The notes beneath the pieces were generated by a model, which saw only the letters and a program-made list of their open reading frames with translations, did no database searches and was not told the origin of the DNA. Below are positions 59,983-64,000 of a stretch of 64,000 bases of DNA, one piece after another; positions within the stretch are counted from its first letter, which is position 1; each line of letters opens with the position of its first letter. The stretch comes from Natranaeroarchaeum sp042663585 (lineage in GTDB: Archaea; Halobacteriota; Halobacteria; Halobacteriales; Natronoarchaeaceae), in NCBI RefSeq assembly GCF_042663585.1, contig NZ_JBHTAN010000001.1, positions 315,134-379,133 of the forward strand. Reading direction: 5' to 3'. A program made the translations under genes and the position numbers.

Positions 59983-62159
59983 TCACTCAGCTTTTTGGAC
60001 ACCGGTAATTTCGAAGCGGGCCCCGCCCCCTTTGCTCTCAGTCACGGTAATCTCCCACCCATGCGCGTCGGCAATTTGTTCGACGATTCTCAGGCCGAAC
60101 CCAGTTCCGTCCTCATTCGTTGAGTATCCTGCCTCGAAGACCTCCTCACGCTCACTTTCGGGTATGCCGGGGCCCGTGTCCGCCACGTAGAAGCCGTCGT
60201 CCATCGATCCGACAGACACTGTCACGCCGTCACCGCCGTGTTCGACTGCGTTGCGATAGAGATTCTCGAACAGTTGCTGGAGCCGGTTCCGGTCGCCTTC
60301 GACAGACTGAGACGTCTCGATTTCGAGTACTGCCTGTTCTGTGTTCGCGGTTTGCCAGCTACTCTTGACGATGTTCGCCAGGCCAATCACTTCGGTCTCA
60401 TCGATTTGCTCAGCCTCTTGTGCCAGTGTCAGCATGTCCTCGATGAGCGTGTCCATCCGGCCAAGTGCCTGTGCGACGTCGTCGATATGGTCACTCTCAC
60501 ACACGTCCCGAATCAGTTCCAACCGTCCTTCGGCCACGCTGAGTGGGTTCCGCAAATCGTGGCTGACTACGCTGGTGAACTCCTCCAAGCGCTCGTTCTG
60601 TGTTTGTATTTCGCGCTCTCGTTCGACCTGGTCAGTCACGTTCCGGGCAATACCCACGATCCGAATGACATCGCCATCGATAATGACTGGCGCGAGGCTT
60701 GTCTCCCAAATCCGAGCATCTTCAGCGATGTTGAGCTCTTCACGGTACGATATCGGCGCGCGCTGCTCAACGCATCGAGTGTAGTTGGCTTCGAGTTCGG
60801 CACCTCGTTCGCTGCCGAAGACCGCTTGCGGTGTTTTCCCTCGAACTTCCTCGGTTGAGATTCCGGTCTGCGTCTCATAGCCAGGACTGAGTCGGGCGAA
60901 CTCGAACGCTGGATCCTCGCCAGTTGTATCCACATCGAGCATGAATACCGCGTCTCCGGATGTTTCCAGCAGCGCCTCGTATTCTTCGGCAAGCGCTCGA
61001 TACTCGCGGTTTTTATTCCCGGTTAGATTTCGTCCGATACCGACTATTCCGGTCGTATTCCCATCAGCGTCGATCAACTGTGCGCCGGTGAACTCGTAGG
61101 GAAGCCGCTCGCCGTCGGCAGTGAGCAGGTTAGCTTCGACAGTGACTGGTTCACCTGAGACAGCCGTTTGGATCGCGTCGGCGATTGTCGGGCGGTCGTC
61201 TTTGGGAAACAATTCGATAGCCTGCATATCGGCCAGTTCCGAGTCGGCATACCCCGTCGTTTCCGGAACCTGGTTGTTCCACCGTCGGAGGCTGCCGTCC
61301 GTGTCGAGCACGTAGAACAGGTCATCGAGTGTGTCGAGTGCCTGCTCGATGAACCGTCGTTCCGCTGCGAGTTCCCGTTCGCGTTCTTTGCGGTCGGTGA
61401 TGTCGTTGCCAGACCCGCGGAGTTTCGTTACCTCACCGTTTTCGACGACTGGAGTGATCGTGATGTCCAGAAGGCGCTCGTTGCCGTCGTCTTGCTGGAG
61501 TCGCCACCTATCGTGCAGTTCCTCGCCAGTTTCGAAGGCTCTGTCGAGTGTTTGCTGAATGCCCTCGCGGTCGTCCGGGCGGAACAGTTCGAGCGCTTCC
61601 TCAAGAGTGATTTCGATGTGTCGGGACGCCCGATGATTCGCCGGGTGCCAGCGGTCAACAGAATCGTGTTGCTCTCTCTGTCAAACTCGAACCCGCCGGT
61701 GTCGCCTGCGAATTCTGTCAATCGCATCAATTGTTCTTGTCTGTCGGCCCGCTCGGCCTCGCCGCGGGCCCGAACGGCGTTGCGGATCCGGTTGGCCAAG
61801 AGTTCATACCGTTCGGTGCCGCTCCCCTTCTGGAGATAGTCGGTGACACCGGCAGCAATGGCGTCACTGGCGACTGTCTCGCTGCCCTCGCCGGTGAAGA
61901 GAATAAACGGGAGGTCGGGATACTCCTCTCGGACAGCCTGCAGGAATTCGATGCCATCCGTGCCGGGCATGTTGTAATCCGAGACGACGCAGTCAGGCGG
62001 GCGGTCATTAATATTCTCCAACCCCTCGTCGGCACTGGTCGCTGTCTGGACAGCGAAGCGGTCGTCCTCGCGTTCGAGAAACGTCCCTGTTAGGTCCGTG
62101 ATGGAGGGGTCGTCATCGACGTGGAGAATCTGAATATCTTGATGAGAACTGAGTGGCAT
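59983..62159 (-). pseudogene. REC-PAS histidine kinase, frameshifted
   Basis: From ATG 62159 the first frame encodes a receiver domain (HVDDDPS, SDYNMPGTDG) and the start of a PAS. Near 61620 it must shift one base to continue HIEITLEEALELFRPDD, then two PAS domains, HisKA (SHDLRNPL) and HATPase (NLYRNAVEHGG, GTGFGLRIV), ending at 59983. Restoring one C in GACACATC joins the parts into about 725 residues, close to the LOV kinase at 54244. The unshifted first frame ends at 61428 in Ser/Arg-rich text. It may be a sequencing artefact. Confidence 0.82.
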
Positions 62160-62473
62160 AATCTACAAAGTGTTACTATCATCAAAAACCTACTGTAGCA
62201 GAATCAGGACTGAAATTGGCCTTGTCGATACCGAAAAATTAATTCATATTTAAATATTCAAAATAAAAACGTTCTGATACTGACTTTACGCTCTGTATGT
62301 TACACCAATGTTCTGATCGATTCCAGACAGGTTGTCAATCGTCGCGGTATGTGTGTACGCTATACTGACCGATTGAGGGTAGTTGCGAATCGGTTGTGCG
62401 ACCGTTCTATGACACCCTATCCGGCTACTCGGATCTACCTGTTCATTCCCAACGTAGGGCTATCAGAGCCTCC
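62160..62473. other. AT-rich promoter region of the second kinase
   Basis: No gene. ATATTTAAATAT (62246-62257) is a 12-bp palindrome in an AT-rich tract, 90 bases upstream of the kinase start. Confidence 0.35.
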
Positions 62474-63124
62474 TCATTCAGCGTATAACGGAAGGCGTGA
62501 TTGCGTGCCGTCAAGAAGTCCCGCGAGTTGCTCGAAGTCCCACTGACGAAATTCGTCGAATTCGGGAAGCGATACACTACGTTCGCGGAAGAACATCCGG
62601 TCGGCGTCGCTCTCGGCAATCGCCTTCGCCGCGTCAAACAACGCATTTGTGAACGTATTTCGAGTCACCCACAGCACGCTGTATCCATTGACGAGATAAT
62701 CATACGTAGCGGCGTGGAGATCCTTCTCTTCGTTTCGATGTTGGATCTCGAAGGCGATTCCATCCCCGAACTGATCGTGCTGCGCACCGAATCGAAGAAG
62801 CACATCGGCGTGTCGGGTAGTTGGATCCGTTGGAGTATGTGAGACATCGAGCTTCCCTTCCATGCAGAAAAAGAGCGATTCTTGGTTGGGAAGATGCAAA
62901 TCGTGTAGTGCACGGAACACCAGGTGCTTCCACCGACGATGTTCCTCTGACTCGCCGCTACACTTCCGGCTGTCGGGGTAATGCACGAAGTGACGAAGCC
63001 GATCCGTCTGCGGCCCACCTCTGACGAACATCTCTTCCTCGCACTTCGGACAGATAACTGTAGTTCCGTCTGATACCCATCCCGGAAAAACGATAGTTCC
63101 TCGAAAACGGCCAACAAAAGGCAT
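62474..63124 (-). CDS. CoiA-like nuclease domain protein
   Basis: This 216-residue protein has an N-terminal Cys pair (CPKCEEEM), a RHFVHYPDSRKCSGESEEH segment, then a restriction-like nuclease core with HADVLLRF and AFEIQHRNEEKDLHA and VLWVTRN, as in competence protein CoiA. The Asp and E-x-Q catalytic residues are visible. ATG 63124 is preferred to a TTG at 63136. It may process incoming DNA; it lies alone. Confidence 0.78.
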   Translation of the reverse strand: MPFVGRFRGTIVFPGWVSDGTTVICPKCEEEMFVRGGPQTDRLRHFVHYPDSRKCSGESEEHRRWKHLVFRALHDLHLPNQESLFFCMEGKLDVSHTPTDPTTRHADVLLRFGAQHDQFGDGIAFEIQHRNEEKDLHAATYDYLVNGYSVLWVTRNTFTNALFDAAKAIAESDADRMFFRERSVSLPEFDEFRQWDFEQLAGLLDGTQSRLPLYAE

Positions 63125-63403
63125 TATTGGCTCCAACGTTACTAACCAATGTCAATTTATCGACGATATTGTAGTCTCTGCTATGCTCAACGTTACCGTA
63201 CGTTTGCTCAAGTGGACTACTGTCCTTCGACGACTTACCAGGGGAGATCACGTCACTTGAGTTGTCTATGTAGACCGGAGCGTATACACATGCAGCTGCG
63301 AACCACCGGTGATCAATCGCCACCAATTGTGACAGGGAATCATCTCTGTACACGTCTATCTGTCAGGGAAAGGATCATCATCTGTCCGGGATACCGTTTT
63401 TGT
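63125..63403. other. Intergenic region between divergent genes
   Basis: No gene. It should hold the promoters of the CoiA-like gene (minus) and the wHTH gene (plus). Confidence 0.35.
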
Positions 63404-64000
63404 ATGAGTACGGATCGACTGCGCAGTATCGTACCAATGTTTGGCGGTGCAACACGATACGTTACAACGCTGAATGCGATTCTTCAGTTTGTCGAGGCAC
63501 ATCATCCGACGTCGGATGAGCTCGTCGGATGGCATCGTGGAACGTTTTCGAACGTATCCAGTCGGCAGTCGATCATGCGGCGGGTCAGCTATCTTCAACA
63601 GGTCGGCTTCTTGCACCAGGTGGGTGAACAGTGGGTACTGGGAGATGCTGGTCAGGAATATATGGCACAGGGAGAGATAGCGACACTGCTCCGTATAATG
63701 TGTGATCGGAACGTTGGGCTACGGAGTCTCCTGTATGCGTTGTCTGCTGGATCAATGACACTCGAGACGGTAAGTGAACAGCAGTTGGACACGCATCCTG
63801 AGTTAGGGTGGAGTCGTGGAGAGACCGACATGGCGAGACAGCGAGTGAACTGGTTGCGGAGCATGGATCTCGTCGAGGAGCGCTCGGACATGTTCGCATT
63901 GACGGACGAGGGGCGATCGTTCGTGGAGAGTGCGGTTGCGGAATGGAGTGATTCGGACTGGAAACCGTCGATGATCGACGACGAACTGAGTGCTGGGACG
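63404..64000 (+). CDS. Winged-helix protein, 3' partial
   Basis: The frame from ATG 63404 is open for 199 codons to the window end. It encodes two similar winged-helix units: about residues 15-75 (RYVTTLNAILQFVEAHHPTS, SIMRRVSYLQQVGFLH, QWVLGDAGQEYM) and about 90-180 (MTLETVSEQQL, MARQRVNWLRSMDLVEER, FALTDEGRSFVESA). The pattern resembles DNA-binding N-terminal parts of haloarchaeal HNH or restriction-like proteins, but the catalytic part is beyond the window, so no enzyme can be named. Confidence 0.7.
   Translation, partial: MSTDRLRSIVPMFGGATRYVTTLNAILQFVEAHHPTSDELVGWHRGTFSNVSSRQSIMRRVSYLQQVGFLHQVGEQWVLGDAGQEYMAQGEIATLLRIMCDRNVGLRSLLYALSAGSMTLETVSEQQLDTHPELGWSRGETDMARQRVNWLRSMDLVEERSDMFALTDEGRSFVESAVAEWSDSDWKPSMIDDELSAGT

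Overview
The window is haloarchaeal (class Halobacteria). Signs of this are the high GC content of most coding stretches, acidic proteins rich in Asp and Glu, an archaeal TFB, PriS/PriL-type primase subunits, bacterio-opsin-activator-type (HTH-10) regulators, several leaderless genes, and families I know mainly from haloarchaea (DUF5305, DUF1102, DUF6735, HVO_A0114, amphi-Trp). All functional calls come from reading the translated sequence; nothing was searched. The mix of a compact metabolic operon with many toxin-antitoxin pairs, replication genes, insertion sequences and broken genes suggests a megaplasmid or a plastic chromosomal region.

Layout. 0-8 kb: one plus-strand sugar operon: ABC permease (cut by the window edge), ATPase, glycogen-debranching-type glucosidase, second ATPase, GH15 glucoamylase and glycerate 2-kinase. 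It should import malto-oligosaccharides, hydrolyse them and feed glycerate into lower glycolysis. 8-21 kb: accessory DNA with a nucleotidyltransferase remnant, a PriS/PriL-like pair, an aminoglycoside-phosphotransferase-like kinase behind a structured leader, an EEP nuclease, a TFB, a SWIM protein, two toxin-antitoxin modules, a ~780 bp non-coding GC-rich stretch full of hairpins, and an OB-fold DNA-binding protein. 21-29.5 kb: a REC-PAS-GAF-HTH regulator followed by a secretion/filament-like operon (DUF1102 protein, signal peptidase, second DUF1102-like protein, DUF5305, wHTH) and a GT2 glycosyltransferase. 29.8-36.3 kb: a broken DUF6735 gene, a CNNM/CBS transporter, small haloarchaeal proteins, an AbiE-like nucleotidyltransferase/wHTH pair with a striking operator, and an IS1595-type element whose transposase has an internal stop. 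37-42.4 kb: an alpha/beta hydrolase, the lactate-oxidation genes lutC and a lutB-lutA fusion, and a non-autonomous IS605-type element. 42.4-51.2 kb: a copper island: CopZ, an Lrp-TRASH regulator, the CopA ATPase, SHOCT membrane proteins, DUF302, a thioredoxin and a cupredoxin-SHOCT fusion. 51.2-54.1 kb: a TnpB element inserted into an ABC-2 permease, then a shortened cytidine deaminase and a frameshifted amphi-Trp gene. 54.2-62.2 kb: two related REC-PAS-histidine kinases (one with a LOV photoreceptor domain), an HTH-10 regulator, and a secreted metallo-beta-lactamase-fold protein with a DUF3006 partner. 62.4-64 kb: a CoiA-like nuclease and a wHTH protein cut by the window end.

A recurring feature is interrupted genes. 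At least six reading frames look restored if one base is added back to a short run of identical bases, which could mean sequencing error or real decay. Two other genes carry clean in-frame stops. These frameshifts are flagged gene by gene.
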